Shown in pieces: positions 1 to 11,903 of a stretch of DNA of 64,000 nucleotides. The DNA comes from Parasponia andersonii (Eukaryota; Streptophyta; Magnoliopsida; Rosales; Cannabaceae): the NCBI GenBank assembly GCA_002914805.1, contig JXTB01000101.1, positions 570,640 to 634,639 of the forward strand. Direction: 5' to 3'. A program made the position numbers and the translations under genes. The first letter of the stretch is position 1. The number at the start of each line of letters is the position of its first letter. The notes below the pieces were generated by a model. That model did no database searches, was not told where the DNA came from, and was given only the letters and a program-made list of their open reading frames with translations.

Positions 1-480
1 AAAAAAAAAAAAAAAAAAAAACTGCAATCTTCACAAAAAAAAATATATTTATTTAATGAGACAAATAGAGAAGGATTTGGATACTGGAAGGGAGAAAACT
101 GGGGGCAGCATTTTCCGGGAAACCAAACAGAAGTAATCGGAGACCGTACCAGAGGAGGTGGTAGAAGGCAGAAGCGGTAGTAAGAAGTAGCTTATTAGGG
201 TTTTGATGAGAGAAGAAGAGTTCGGAAATGGAAGTGAAAATGAAAATGAAAATGAAATGGATCAAAGCAAATTACAACTACACTGTCTGATCCAGGATAA
301 AATATGTCTCAATTCAATTTATTTGAAAGACAGATTCATATTTATGGATTTTTTTTATTTTATAATTTCTTTTTTCTTTTATGAGAGACAGAGAGAGAAA
401 AAAAAAAAGAAAAAGAGAAAAGGTTGGGAGAGACGAAGTCTAAAACGGTGCGTTTCAGTGATTCAATACATGTCAGACTA
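1..480 (-). other. Possible leader of a gene leaving the left edge
   Basis: Read on the minus strand, this stretch has the look of a plant 5' leader: a CT-rich tract around 385-420, an AAAACCCTAA-type motif near 200, then pyrimidine-rich sequence towards the left edge. Only short open stretches are present on either strand. The plus-strand one at 203-481 starts with a Glu/Asn-rich repeat made by a GAAAAT hexamer run and then becomes low complexity. I see no recognisable domain. Position 1-20 is a run of A. It may be the first exon of a gene lying outside the window, or nothing. Confidence 0.25.
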
Positions 481-2740
481 GGATACTATCCGTGCACCCG
501 GCCAGGCGGCCACCAACGAATCTTCGTATGTATTGTTATTTGTTGAGAAAAATAAGAAAATAGAAACACAAAATTTAGAATTTTTTTCTTTTTTCTTTTA
601 ATTTGTTTTTTTTAGAATCAATTTATCAAGCTTTTAACTTTTGAGATATTTTTGTCATCGTTTCATTTTAATAGAATCAATTAATTAATATTATAAATTT
701 AGTTTCAATTGTTAAATAACATTCTGTAGTTCATAGCATGGAAAACAATAACAAAAACACACCAGATATAATTAATAAATAGCTTTGTACAGTCGATTTT
801 ATCCAAACTATGACATGTGCACTTGTGTTTTGTTATTATTATTATTATTATTAAAAACGTGTAATAATATTTTTTTAAAATCGAATTACAAGATACTAAG
901 AGTTTTTTTTCTTTTCATATGAGTTATAAAGACAAAAAGTTGCATACGGCAAGAAAAGCACCTCGCTAAATAGAGAAGTCAAACATGATCTTATTCCGTA
1001 CTCAAAATCAACATGGTGCATTGAGTTCCGATTTGAAACGCATATTTTATATATAAGAGAATTCCAAGTTTCAATTTTGTTTAATGAATTTAATTTATGA
1101 GACTTAATTTGTACAACAAAAATTGGAAGCTGGACACAACTGAGAGAAAGGATGCAAATTCAAAGTTGAACACTATTAATAAATAAAAATTTATTGTGAT
1201 CACATCGTTAACTTTTACTTTTTTTTGTCTTTTTTTTATAATCAAGATTGACTATATTCTTAACTTGATGATAGCTACAATTTTTAAGGAGTTCTTTACA
1301 CACAATATCATGATGGATTTTTCAACGTGGGGTGGTAGTTTTAGATTTACTTTAGCTTATTAAAATAATTTAAATAAATTGGATATTACAAGCATAACGT
1401 AAACATTTTACAGCTCTCCAATATTTAATATAAATTGCTTCTGTAAAAGCTTGGATGCATTGTTTTTCTCCTCACATAAAGGCTTTTCTTCTTAATTTTT
1501 TTACTTATTCTTTTCGTGTTTTTTCAAGCTTCTATATTTAACAGTCAACTAGAGTTAGAATTAGGAATATTCCCTTCAAAATTTTCTCTTTTTTTTTAAA
1601 GAAAAAAAAAAAGGAGAAGAAAGAATTATGGCTATTGGCTAGAATTGGTCCAAGACTACAAGCTCAACAGTCGCCCACGCAATGCCACTTTCACAACTCT
1701 TTTTTTTTTTCCTTTTCTTTTTCTTTTTTTCTTTGAATCTACATGGCCAGTTGATCATCTTCCAAAATTTGGTGCTTAAAAAAGCCCATGTCAGTGTCTG
1801 AAAAGTGGACTATGTTCACTTTTGTCGTTTATCTTGGGAAAAAAATAGTAATAATAACTGAATAGTCTAACGAGGAAAGGAGCCATGTTGATGTCAGCAT
1901 TTCAGTTCTTTCTTTTTTTTCTCTTTTCATTTTGTTAGAGGAAAAGTTAATTAGGGGCCATTTTGATATCAACATTTCATCTCTTTCTCTCCCCCACGTC
2001 TTATTCTAATTACGTTTCTTCTTTTCCCCAGTTTCTTTATTAAAATTAATTTAATTCAATCCAAAGAATAAAATAACAATTGCATAAGTTCCAAGAATAA
2101 CAGGTCCTTTTTTTTAATTAAGAGAATATCAAGTTCTAGAAAGTTTATTACTATATTTATCACCATTTAATACTTTTTTTTATAACAATTTTAATACTTG
2201 AGAATAGGTTCATCTGATCACATCATTAAAACGCAAAAGCTCAGTTCTTATTTGTTTTATAAGAATAAAAAATTATCATATCATTCAAGGAAAAAAAAAA
2301 AATCATGACTTTAATGAGACAATGAGGGACAAACTCTGAGTGGGATTGAGAGGACCACGTTCGGAATGGAGTGCTATCAATCATCAAATGATAAGGAATG
2401 CTAGTATTTTTTTAACCCAAAAAAAACAAAATGATAAGGAACACCTTAAGTTTAAGGCGAGATATGTATGAATATGATATTACTATACTACTATTTTGGC
2501 TTATCGCCTTTAAATAAAAGTTTGAATGTCTCCAAGCCACAACAAAAATAAATATATAAATAAAATGATATTGCTACTATTAATAGGAGAAATTTGAGGT
2601 TCTCAATAGGCCAAGTCGGCATGAAAATTAGCGGTTTACACCATTTCCACTTAACTGTGCTTCCTGCCGTGTGATATAATTTTTTCCCTTTGCAATATGT
2701 GACAGGTCATTCGGAGCACTGTTAATTACATATCATAGGA
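481..2740. other. AT-rich intergenic DNA
   Basis: I see no supported gene or RNA. The stretch holds poly-T/poly-A tracts and an ATT trinucleotide run near 834-852. A short purine/pyrimidine-rich zone lies at 1580-1735. Confidence 0.6.
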
Positions 2741-3180
2741 CTATAAGAGTTCGGGGATCATCTAATTATCATGAACTTAGAAAATACTTGTTCATCGTGG
2801 CAAATTACTTTACCAAAGGGATTATCACTTTTGACCATTTTTTAATATATGTGATGAAAAGGAAAATTTTCGACCAAATCAAAAAAATCAAAAGCGATAG
2901 AGGTGGTGTCGAGAAGACGGTCGACTATGTTCGATTGGGATCCAAATTGTTCGACAGTCGAACATTAATCAAAAATTTCGATCAGTGGCTTCGATCCTTG
3001 TCGAATTATTCGACTAAGGTCGAATGGTGATTTGACGCAAGTCGAAAAATTTCGAACGAGGTTAAAATTTTCTAACCATTGATTGAAAAACTATCAGAAC
3101 AACCATGATAGGTGGTCGAATAAGTTCAACCATGGTCAAAATTGTGCGACCCTAGTCGAGCGAAGACACTGCTAGAATCT
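2741..3180. repeat. TCGA-rich patch, probable decayed repeat
   Basis: The tetramer TCGA and its neighbours (GTCGA, TCGAC, TTCGA) recur many times between about 2868 and 3165, far above the surrounding AT-rich level. An open stretch of 80 codons at 2788-3030 has no recognisable domain. The composition suggests part of a decayed repeat, not a gene. A similar GTCGAG-bearing stretch occurs near 24440-24510. Confidence 0.35.
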
Positions 3181-3349
3181 GGATCAGGACCAAAAGTTGT
3201 GGCTAAAGTAGATTGAAGTTTGTTGAAGAAATATGATATCCAAGTAATTTTACATGTATAACATGGCAATATAAGTTAGTTTTAAAAACATTAATGAGTG
3301 AGTCTAATTTTTTATTACAATGATTTAATAGACCCCTTAAGTATAAATT

Positions 3350-3510
3350 CCTCATAAACCTTAAAGTTTCTCTCACTTATGGCGAGTAAAGTCTAAGGTT
3401 CAAGTCTCAATATCGCTCTTGGATGCCCAACTGAATAAGGGTAACTCTAGTAAATGACTTACCACCGGAATTTAATTACTCTTTTATTTACAAAAAAAAA
3501 AAAAATCAAA
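3350..3510 (+). repeat. Possible SINE-like fragment
   Basis: The segment carries a box-B-like motif (GGTTCAAGTC near 3399) and ends in an A-rich tail (about 3491-3504). This is the layout of a tRNA-derived SINE, but a clear box A and target duplications were not found. It does not obviously match the SINE-like repeats at 8300 and 10700. Confidence 0.25.
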
Positions 3511-4739
3511 TTCATCAATTATTATTCTTCAAAATAATACTATCTTTAGTTTTTCCTTTCATTATTTTATCTTGTTTGATATATTAAAGTGTTAATGGCG
3601 CAATTGGTCCCTTGGCTATGTGAATTGTTACGATTTGGTATTTATGAGTCTTATTTTTGCAATTAACTCCATTGACTTATTTATTTAGTTATTTGCTAAA
3701 TTGTGAAATTTTAAAAATCCTTATTGTGAAATATATGACAAAAGGTATTATAAAAAAAGGGTTAACGGTAAACAAAATAAAATAAAAATCATGAATTTTG
3801 ACCTTTTGCAATTTATATCTTATATTTTGGTTTTTACAAAAAAAAATAAAAAATAGCTTCATATTTTAAAAATATAAAATTTGTACCATCTGTCAATATT
3901 TTGTCTAATTTATGTTAGTAAAAGATAATTTTGCCTTAATTAAACATGTAATACAACCTACGGATATTGTTTTTTTTTTTTCATACGTCGGAAATAAACA
4001 AGAAGAAACTAAAGTGGAAAAAAAAAAAAAAGGAACGGCAATAGTCCAAACAAAGTTTACTATCAATGTTATAGCTATTTGGAAACAAAAATAACATAAC
4101 ATGGGTCTAAATTCACAACTTCTTGGAGGGCAGATTTGTCAGAATATGGATAGATGATACAACATTTTGAATTTTGAAATGTGAATTTTTTTTTCATTTT
4201 TTTTATACAGAAACCAAAATATAGGGTTTAAAGTGTGGAAATATCAAACTTCAAGTTTTTCGTTTTTTTTTTTAACAATTAATCTTATTTTTGTAGATAT
4301 GTTAACTTTACTAGTACATTTGAATTTATTTAAGTCCTTTTTAATCTTGGTAATTTTTTTAATATTTTCAGCATTCTAATTCAATATCATTAAATTTTTA
4401 TTTTATCTTATATTACAAGAAAATAGTAAAAGACATATACATATATTTCATATTATCAGAGCCTTCCTTACAGTAAGTCTATCCTTTGGCGGGGTGAAAG
4501 AAAGCAAAATAAACATAATTAAGGCTACATATAATATATCCCAAAACAACCGATTAAAAAAAAAAGAAAGAAAAGAAATTAATCACTAAACATTATGTGA
4601 AATTAACCACTAATCATAATGTGCTTTTAATTTAAACTACAAAAAAACCCTTAAAAAAACCTAATACCTAATATCTTTGCTTTGATGAACTTAAATACAA
4701 AAAAAAAAAACGATGTATAATACCTAATATATCATTTGA
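3511..4739. other. AT-rich intergenic DNA
   Basis: No supported gene. Short overlapping open stretches on both strands at 3905-4102 are low-complexity Lys/Phe-rich and are not credible proteins. Confidence 0.6.
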
Positions 4740-4884
4740 TACGATATACAAAACCTAATATATATTAGGTATTATTATGTAATATATATATAGATATAAT
4801 GATATTACGTATATACCATATTAATGCGTCTAATCTAATATATATTATATTAGGTATTATATTGGGTTTTACTATTTTAACTTT

Positions 4885-5110
4885 AATAACTTAGGTGTCA
4901 TTTAGTAACACTTTTGTTTTTTATTTTTTAAATAAAAAATGAAAGTACTTTCATTTATTTTGTTTTTTGTTTTTTTGAAAACAATAATGTATTTGATAAT
5001 TGTGTTCTTGTTTTTTGTTTTTAAAAATAAAAAATAAAAACATGTTTGATAACTCAACACTTTTTGATTTAAAAAATAAAAATAAAAAAGTAAGTAATAA
5101 GACACTTTTA
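4885..5110. mobile_element. MITE-like fragment
   Basis: The segment begins with a GTGTCATTTAGTAACAC-type end and is made of T-rich then A-rich blocks (TTTTTATTTTT and its complement). The same architecture and end sequence occur in the longer element at 26115-26833, so this looks like a shorter relative. No coding capacity. Confidence 0.4.
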
Positions 5111-5389
5111 TTAAGACAATGTTGACATTTTAAAAGGTTATAGACAAATAGAGAGAGATTAGAGAGAAAGCCAAAAAATAGAGAGAAAGTTAAAAATTAG
5201 AGATATAAGAGAGAAAGCGTACAAATACAAAGATAATATGAAATCAAAAAGCTCTATTTAGTATCATACAAGTATACAAACACCAAACTTTTAAGGTTCT
5301 TAATCAAATTATAACAACTAATAAATACTAAGTTTTAAAAATTTTAATTACATCGATTCATTCTCTATATAAGCTTAGCAATATCATTA

Positions 5390-6175
5390 TGAATACAAGC
5401 CATTTCACGCAACTGACTTCGGGAAATACTAAATTTCATATTGTCATAAGACGCATCAATGATGCCTATCACATTAGAAGTCTGTACTTAAGAGTTCTCA
5501 TCATGCTCATCAAAATATTCATTTTTTTTTTTGCATCAATCCTTTATGAAATTATGAATATCACAACAAGCAATCATAATATATTTTTGTGTACGTAAAT
5601 CATAAGATGACATTTGTTTCAAAATTGGGAAACGAGCCTTCAAGATCCCAAAGCATCGCTCAATAACATTTTTTAATAATGAGTGTCAGTGATTGAAAAG
5701 TTTTTTTTGTCTTATAGGAAAAGCACTTTCTGTGTATTGACTCAAATGATTTCCTCCCTCCTCCCCCCCCTCCAATATGGTGAAAGAAAACCAGATATGT
5801 TTGTGTAGCCAGAGTCCACAAGATAATATTTTTCTAATCGAATAATAATTTTTATTAGTTTTCATGCGTAGATTTTATATAAAATAAGATCAAATGACAT
5901 ATTAAGTTTAATATAAGCTTATCTCGTGGTAGTATTGGAAATTTATTTTATAGTTTTGTTGCATATTTTAAAAGAATTCGTGCATCATTAGCCATTTTTT
6001 CTCATCCAACTATAACGTATGTGAACTGCATGTCAAATGAACAAGCACATATCACATTTTGAGTGGGAACCACCTTTCTGCTGCAATACAAATTTTGCTC
6101 CTAAATTGGAACATGAATTGCAATATATGTCCCATCCATAGCTCCAATCCAATTCTAGGAGGAAAAAAGGAATAA
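5390..6175 (-). pseudogene. PIF/Harbinger transposase remnant
   Basis: On the minus strand conceptual translation gives landmarks of the DDE_Tnp_4 (HARBI1/ALP1-like) nuclease in the right order. The first catalytic Asp is in an AMDGTYIAIH motif near 6115-6150. It is followed by a CSFDMQFTYV-type segment near 6010-6050. The second Asp is in KYYLVDSGYTN at about 5800-5830, and the Glu is in VIERCFGILKARFPIL at about 5630-5675. A DIHNFIKD-type tail lies near 5540-5570. The frame is broken by several stops and frame changes and by AT-rich filler between the first two motifs (5830-5990). It is a dead DNA-transposon gene. The accompanying Myb-like protein of this superfamily was not seen. Confidence 0.8.
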
Positions 6176-6653
6176 AACAAACAAAATTATATCAAATAAT
6201 AAACAAAAATTACAAAATATTTAAATAATAGTATCTTAAAAAATGGATAATACCTCAAATCGAAATTGCCGAAAAGTTAAATCAAACAAAAGAACGAAGG
6301 AGGAGTCATAGTTTCTTTGGCAAAATGGCATAATAAGATGTGATAGAGGTGGAGTGTTGAAATCGTTCAGTGACCATGTATATATAATGATATTAGGTAT
6401 ATATCATGTTAGTGCGTCTAATCTAATATTTATCATATTAGGTATTTAATGACTTAGTTATTGGAGGCAACTAAAAATCAAAGTCGTATTTTTTTTAATT
6501 TTTGTTTTCTAATACGACATCGTATTTGGAAAACCTAAGGCTGTGGCTTGGGTTAGTGAATGAAGCAAGGAGAGGTGAATAGAATCGAACAATACCAACT
6601 CCATTCTTCGCCCATTTCGATTTCAAGAGGAAGGACCAAGAACTCCAGCTGCG

Positions 6654-8581
6654 ATGAGAACCCAAATACTCAGCACAAGACCCTCTCCTACTGGTAATAA
6701 TCCTTCTCTCTCTTCTCTCTTAATTACCCTTTTTGGAACCCATTTTCGTTCTCATTATTCTGCTTTTACTTCCAATAATAATAATAACGATGATGATGAT
6801 AGACGAAACTTGGGGAAATTGTCCATAGTAGATGTAAATCTGGGAAGCTTGAGTTAGATGAGGCTTTGGGTTATTTCGATTCCCTTGTTAGGACCCGACC
6901 TCTGCCTTCCATTTGGGCTTTTAATCAGTTGTTTGGGGCACTCTTCAAGAGGAACCATTGTCCCACTGTTGTCTCCATGTATAAACAGACTATGGCTATG
7001 GGTTTCCTTCATTTTCATTTTGGACCTGATGTATGTACCATGAATACTGTAATCAAATGCCTTTGTTGATTGAGAAAAGTCGACTTAGGCTTCTTTGTTT
7101 TGGCAACTCTCTATAAGCATGCCCTTCAGCCTGATGTTTATACGCTGAATACTCTGCTTCATGGGCTGTGCACGGAACGCTCCGTGGCTGCAGCAATGGA
7201 GTTGTTCCAGGATATACTAGATAAGAAACACCCATGTGATGAAGTTACTTATGCCACTATCATTAATGGGTTTTGTAAAGCCGGGAAAACTGGCGAGGCA
7301 TTTGAGCTGCTTAAGAAGATGTGTGATGATAAGAGGATTAGGCCTCCTGTCAGTTGCTTTAGTCCAGTCATTGACTTCCTTTCTAAAGAAGCACGAGTGG
7401 ATGAGGCCTTGAGCTTATTTAAACAAATGATCAACCTTGGTTTTGTACCAGATGTCGTCACTTATACATCCTTGGTTCACGGATTATGCAAATTGGGTCG
7501 ATGGGAAGAACCCCTGAGTGTGCTAATTGATTCTCTTTTCAAGGAAGATAAGATTAAAGAGGAAATTTCACTTTTCGAGTTGATGACCAAAGAACGCGTA
7601 GAAACTAATGTCGTTATGTTCAGTTCTCTAATTTCTGCTTTGTGCAAGTCTAGTCGATCAAACGAAGCAGCAGAATTCCTAGACAGTATGTATTACCTAA
7701 TGTTGTCACCTACAACACTTCAGTCTATGGACTGTGTCATTTAGGCCAATGGAGGGAAGTCATTGAGTTTTTAAATAACATGAAGGATCATGAAGTTCCC
7801 CCAGATGTGATAACGTTTAGTATTCTAGCGGATTCTCTATGCAAGGAGAGAAGGCTGGAAGAAGCCATTGCAATGGTTGATCTAATGATCCAAAGAGATT
7901 TAAGGCCAAACATTGTTACTTACAACTCTTTAATAAATGGATTATGTCGTTCAGGTGAATTGGTGAAAGCCAAGTCTTTGTTTGATGAAATGGTGAGTCA
8001 AAATATCTTTCCTAATATCTTAACACTGAATGTACTTATAAATGCTTATGCTGAGAAAGGCCTGATGGACAAGGCACAAAAATTATTTGATGGAATAATT
8101 GATCTTGGTGGAGAGCCTGATCAAATCAATTACAATACATTGATAAGGGGGTATTGTTTGCAAGGAAAAGTGGATTGTGCAAAGGATATCCTTGAAGAAA
8201 TGGTATCGAAGGGTTTTTTGCCCAATCTAGTGTCGAAGGTTACATAAATGTTAAAAGAATAGATGTTGCTCTAGTACTTTTGAAAGACATGATCCAAAAG
8301 ACGAAGTGAGTTAGCTTAAAGTGATAAGAATACCTACTATTCAGGATTTTGGTCCTAAGTACGAGTCACACCGGAGGTAGGCGTGAAAATTATTATTCCT
8401 AATGGGATAAGGTGAAGATTAGGTAGTAGTAGGTATTTTTTTTTAATTTATAATAAATTGAGGTCATTTGTTAAACCCTATTTTTTTTTCTTTTAAAAAA
8501 AGGGACATGATCCAAAAAAGATTGGTGCCTGATCATGTGACGCAAAATGTGTTGACAATAATTATTTCTGAAAGGGCTTAG
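6654..8581 (+). pseudogene. Rf-like P-class PPR gene, broken
   Basis: Translation shows tandem 35-residue pentatricopeptide units, with landmarks such as PDVYTLNTLLHGLC, EVTYATIINGFCKAGK, PDVVTYTSLVHGLCK, PDVITFSILADSLCKE and PNIVTYNSLINGLC. The N-terminus (from ATG 6654) is Ser/Thr/Arg-rich, as expected of a mitochondrial targeting peptide, with an Asn/Asp run coded by AAT and GAT repeats. Proteins of this family bind organellar RNA, and the Rf-like clade is fast-evolving. The copy is dead. The frame changes near 6838, a TGA lies in frame at 7067-7069, and one repeat looks internally shortened near 7510-7530. The frame changes again near 7690, and a roughly 200-base insertion splits the last repeat at 8300. 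The original end (SERA then stop) is still readable at 8570-8581. No introns, as usual for PPR genes. Sequencing error could explain one break but not all. Confidence 0.88.
8300..8503 (+). mobile_element. SINE-like insertion in the PPR pseudogene
   Basis: The 14-base sequence GACATGATCCAAAA occurs at 8286-8299 and again at 8504-8517, directly flanking the insert. The host PPR frame resumes immediately after the second copy. The insert has a Pol III-like region (AGCTTAAAGTGATAAGAATACC, then GGTCCTAAGTACGAGTC) and an AT-rich 3' tail ending in an A run. It is similar to the segment at 10700-10880. A target duplication of this length and the A-rich end fit LINE-driven SINE insertion. Confidence 0.72.
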
Positions 8582-10690
8582 AGAATTTGTAAACTTGTAA
8601 CTCTCAGTCTTGTTATTTTGAGCTGATCTCAAGTTATATATTGTTTCATGTCTTTTTCAGATAGATTAGAGTATTAAACCCTATCTCTCCTCAAGGATTT
8701 GAGATTGTATGGTGATGAAGTGTGATTAGTTGTTGTGTGCTAAGCTTCTACCGTGCTTGGGTAGCATTTATTTTCTTAGAATGTACGAACCCACTAAGTT
8801 AGTCTGCAGTTATCACAATGCTATATATTGGACTTTATTCTCTTTCGAGGTTGTGAAACTTGTACAGGGACGAAGCATGAAATGTGAAATGCTTTATGTA
8901 TACTGTTATTGAAAAATGGGTGTTTCATGTTCTAGAACTCCTTAATTAGCTTCTCCCCGTGATTTTGGTTATTCTGTTGTTTATTTTTTATAATTGTACT
9001 TTTGTAATTGCTATATATATATTTGATATAAATGGACTCCTTAAGAGAATATTATCAATTGAAATAAAAAATTTCAAATTAGAATGTAATCATAAAAATT
9101 ATAATTTCAAACTTCTCAAAGAAAAGAGACGAGAAATGAATCCTAAACACGATTAAGAATAAATATGTGGGTTATCTTAATTCTTTAACAGAAGGAGATA
9201 ATAGAGATCAACGACAATCTATTACCTTTAACATTTGCTCATGACTGTATTCTTGGCAAGTAAACTATATGAGACCCGTATTAATTAAAGTTTATGCCCG
9301 TAGAAAATAAAACAAAACAAAAATCGGCTACTAAACAGATCTAAGTCTGAGAAAAGATACATATTTAAGATCTAGATTGGACAAAAATTCACATAAAATG
9401 TGGTACTATAAATTATATCTAGATTTGAATTTATTAAAACTGAAAAAGAAAAAAATGAAAGAGAGAGGAGAAAGAAGAAGGTGAGGAGAGGAGGTTGAAA
9501 AAGGAGAAGTCAAGACCATCTTTGGCCTCCAATGGTTTTTGTGGGGAGGATACGCAGTCGGGAGGAGATGCAGATAGAGATAGAAACTAATAATTTTTTT
9601 TTATGTTTTTTTTTTTTTTTGTGTCAAAGATACCTACGTATGCGGTAATGGGTGTATATACATATTGTTATTAAAAAGTGGGTGACTATAATTTGCACCT
9701 AATTAATGACAGATGGCAATGTCTGGTTTTGCTTTAGTTTATTACTTGTTTCATCATATGGTGCAACTTTACAGTACAAAGGAATGATGCCAAAATCTTC
9801 AACTTGTAGAAGCTTTGTGGTTCGATGAAGTTCTCTTGACTCGTTTTTGTGCAAGGCTCGGATTAGGGATAAAGATAGAAGTTAGATACTGTCAACTTCA
9901 CTTCACTAAATCTTCATTTAGTTTTTAATAAATTGTATTCTTTTTNAGATGGTGGGAACTTCCATGTCTTATAATCTGGAGTGCTAAACAATTTGAGAGT
10001 AAGGAGAGAACTGATTAGCTTTGCAGCCTAAAATGCTTAAATGAACAATCTGGGCTACTGGTACCACTCGGTTGTTAGGGGCTCAACTTCCTTGGCATTG
10101 TTGTTCAACTGAAAACACCACATTTGAACCAAATCCATAGCACAAACTTTAGTTATTTTACTTTCACACTATCATTTCCATCGTTCGAATCCTCCTAAAC
10201 GATTGTGACATCAAGTACAACAGCAGACTTAACGTGCATATGTAGAGATATCTTATATCTTCTTCTCAACTAGTCTGTTAATGGTTTCTGCTGAAACACA
10301 GGATAATTTTCTCCTTCATCCTTATTAAAACTGATATCATCCAACAAGTCATTCAAGCTCTTTAGTTGAGTCACCAAATACAGTGTAAGACGATATTTGT
10401 TGTAAAGGAAAGAAAATAGAAGTGATAGAATGGAAAATTGTTATCCTTTGTGTTGTTTGGTGTGCAAGAAAGAATGAAGAAATATATTTGAAAAAATTAC
10501 AATTTAGCAGACTGAAATATATAATTTTGTTTAAAAATTAGCAGGTTAAATAAGTAATTTTATGCTTATTACATTTTTAAAAAAGAATCTCACTCGTTTT
10601 CCCTTTAATTTGGAAATAATGAAAAATAGTTAGTCCCATTGTAACTTCTCACTTTTCTTTTCCATCTACTTTTTTTTGCTTATAGTATAA
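8582..10690. other. Intergenic DNA
   Basis: No supported gene. The stretch has a GA-rich tract at 9455-9590 and one ambiguous base at 9946. A short minus-strand open segment near 10290-10380 reads like protein for about 28 codons but has no recognisable family. Confidence 0.5.
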
Positions 10691-10699
10691 CCAATTTTT

Positions 10700-10880
10700 C
10701 TCTTTGGTCAAGTGATAGTAGCACTCATTATTTAGGATCTCGGTCCTAGATTCGAGTTATGTCAGGATAAACTTAATTTTTAATAGGGTGGGGTGAGGAG
10801 TGGATAATAATAAATATTTTATTTTAATTTGTAATAAGTAGAGATTATTAGTTAAACTATATTTTTAAAAAAACAAAAAA
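10700..10880 (+). mobile_element. Second SINE-like copy
   Basis: It is collinear with the insert at 8300-8503: a TGGTCAAGTGATAG-type start, then GGTCCTAGATTCGAG (box-B-like), a GGTGGGGTGAGGAGTGG segment, and an AT-rich tail with TTTGTAATAAGTAGAG. A possible target duplication (CCAATTTT-like, near 10691 and 10896) is imperfect. The family assignment rests on internal similarity between the two copies only. Confidence 0.55.
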
Positions 10881-11037
10881 TTCTCTCTCTCTCTCCAATT
10901 TTCATCCCATCTTTTCTTTCCTATCCTTTTTCCCTTACGCCAAATTAGCGTAAACTAAAAAGGCCACATCTATAGTAGGGCTGCCAAAAAAAAGTCATAT
11001 AAGGTTGTTTCATCTCGGCCATTTGATCTCAAATGTA

Positions 11038-11903
11038 CGGTGTTTGATCGCCATAATTTAAATTGGATAACATGAGGTACACCACACCGGATTAATCCGA
11101 CTATTTCTCAATCTCTTCTCTCTTGTGGAGCAGACCATTGAAAATTGAAAGCCCAAATTTTATCCAACATCTCTTCGAAAGGAGGGAATCAAATTGGAAG
11201 AGATGGCATTTCTACAAGCCCGCATTAGCAACCGTAACATCTTGGCTGTTCATGAGTTAAACCCAATTTTAATCAAATTTCGATGAGAGAAAAGACGTGC
11301 AAATTTCAATGCCCCGGGGGGGGTGGGGGGGAGATAAATCTCACTCGTGTTGGTCGTAGCCCACGTCCATCTCGACGAAAAGGAGCTTTATCAGCGGTGT
11401 TGATCCGCTTTGGCTATGGTTGGCCCCACTAAGCTCGGCGGCGACTTCCATGGCTAATGCTCCAACTGAGGATGGAGTAGTAGCTCTGATATGGCGAGAT
11501 AATCGAGGAGGAGATCAAAGATAGGATCGAGTTGTGATGACAAAGAGAAGCGGTTGGTTTAAGACTGGAGTTACTGAGAGTACCGACCACCGTGAATGAA
11601 TAAGTGAATGGCGAACTTGGGACCAAGCAACTCAATAAGGAGTTGTCTTTATTCGGAAAAATTCCTTTCTGGCACAAGGATGCAGCTCACTTAAAGTCTT
11701 GATTTTGATGGTTTGTTCATAAGTCTGTACAATATCAAGCTCGAGAGGAGATAGAGGTCAAAGTGTGACTAAACATATTTGAAGTTTCAATTTTCAATGG
11801 TCTGCACCACAAGAGAGAGGAGAGAGTGATTAAGAAATTGTCAGGTTAATTCGGTGTGATGTACCTCGTGTAATCCAATTTAAGCTATGGCAACCAATAC
11901 CAT
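11038..11903. mobile_element. MULE-like element with long terminal inverted repeats
   Basis: About 105 bases at 11038-11150 are repeated as a reverse complement at 11780-11903. Shared landmarks are ATTTAAATTGGAT, GAGGTACACCACACC and GTGGAGCAGACCATTGAAAATTGAAA (shown in parts). The roughly 630-base interior is markedly more GC-rich than the flanks and contains a G run at 11318-11331. It also contains a minus-strand open stretch (11429-11677). No transposase is present. Long inverted ends plus non-transposon, gene-like interior match a non-autonomous Mutator-like element, possibly a Pack-MULE. A 9-base target duplication was not established. Confidence 0.6.

Larger units (their letters stand above)
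4790..6470. repeat. Direct repeat flanking the Harbinger remnant
   Basis: A stretch of about 70 bases near 4795-4860, with the landmark GCGTCTAATCTAATAT, recurs in the same orientation near 6375-6450. Both copies sit in palindromic TAATATATATTAGG-like sequence. The two copies bracket the transposase remnant. They could be part of the element ends or two copies of one small MITE. Confidence 0.45.

Noticed and set aside
10280-10390. Minus-strand 28-codon protein-like segment near the second SINE-like copy
   Set aside because: Too short and not extendable through credible splice sites; no family recognised.
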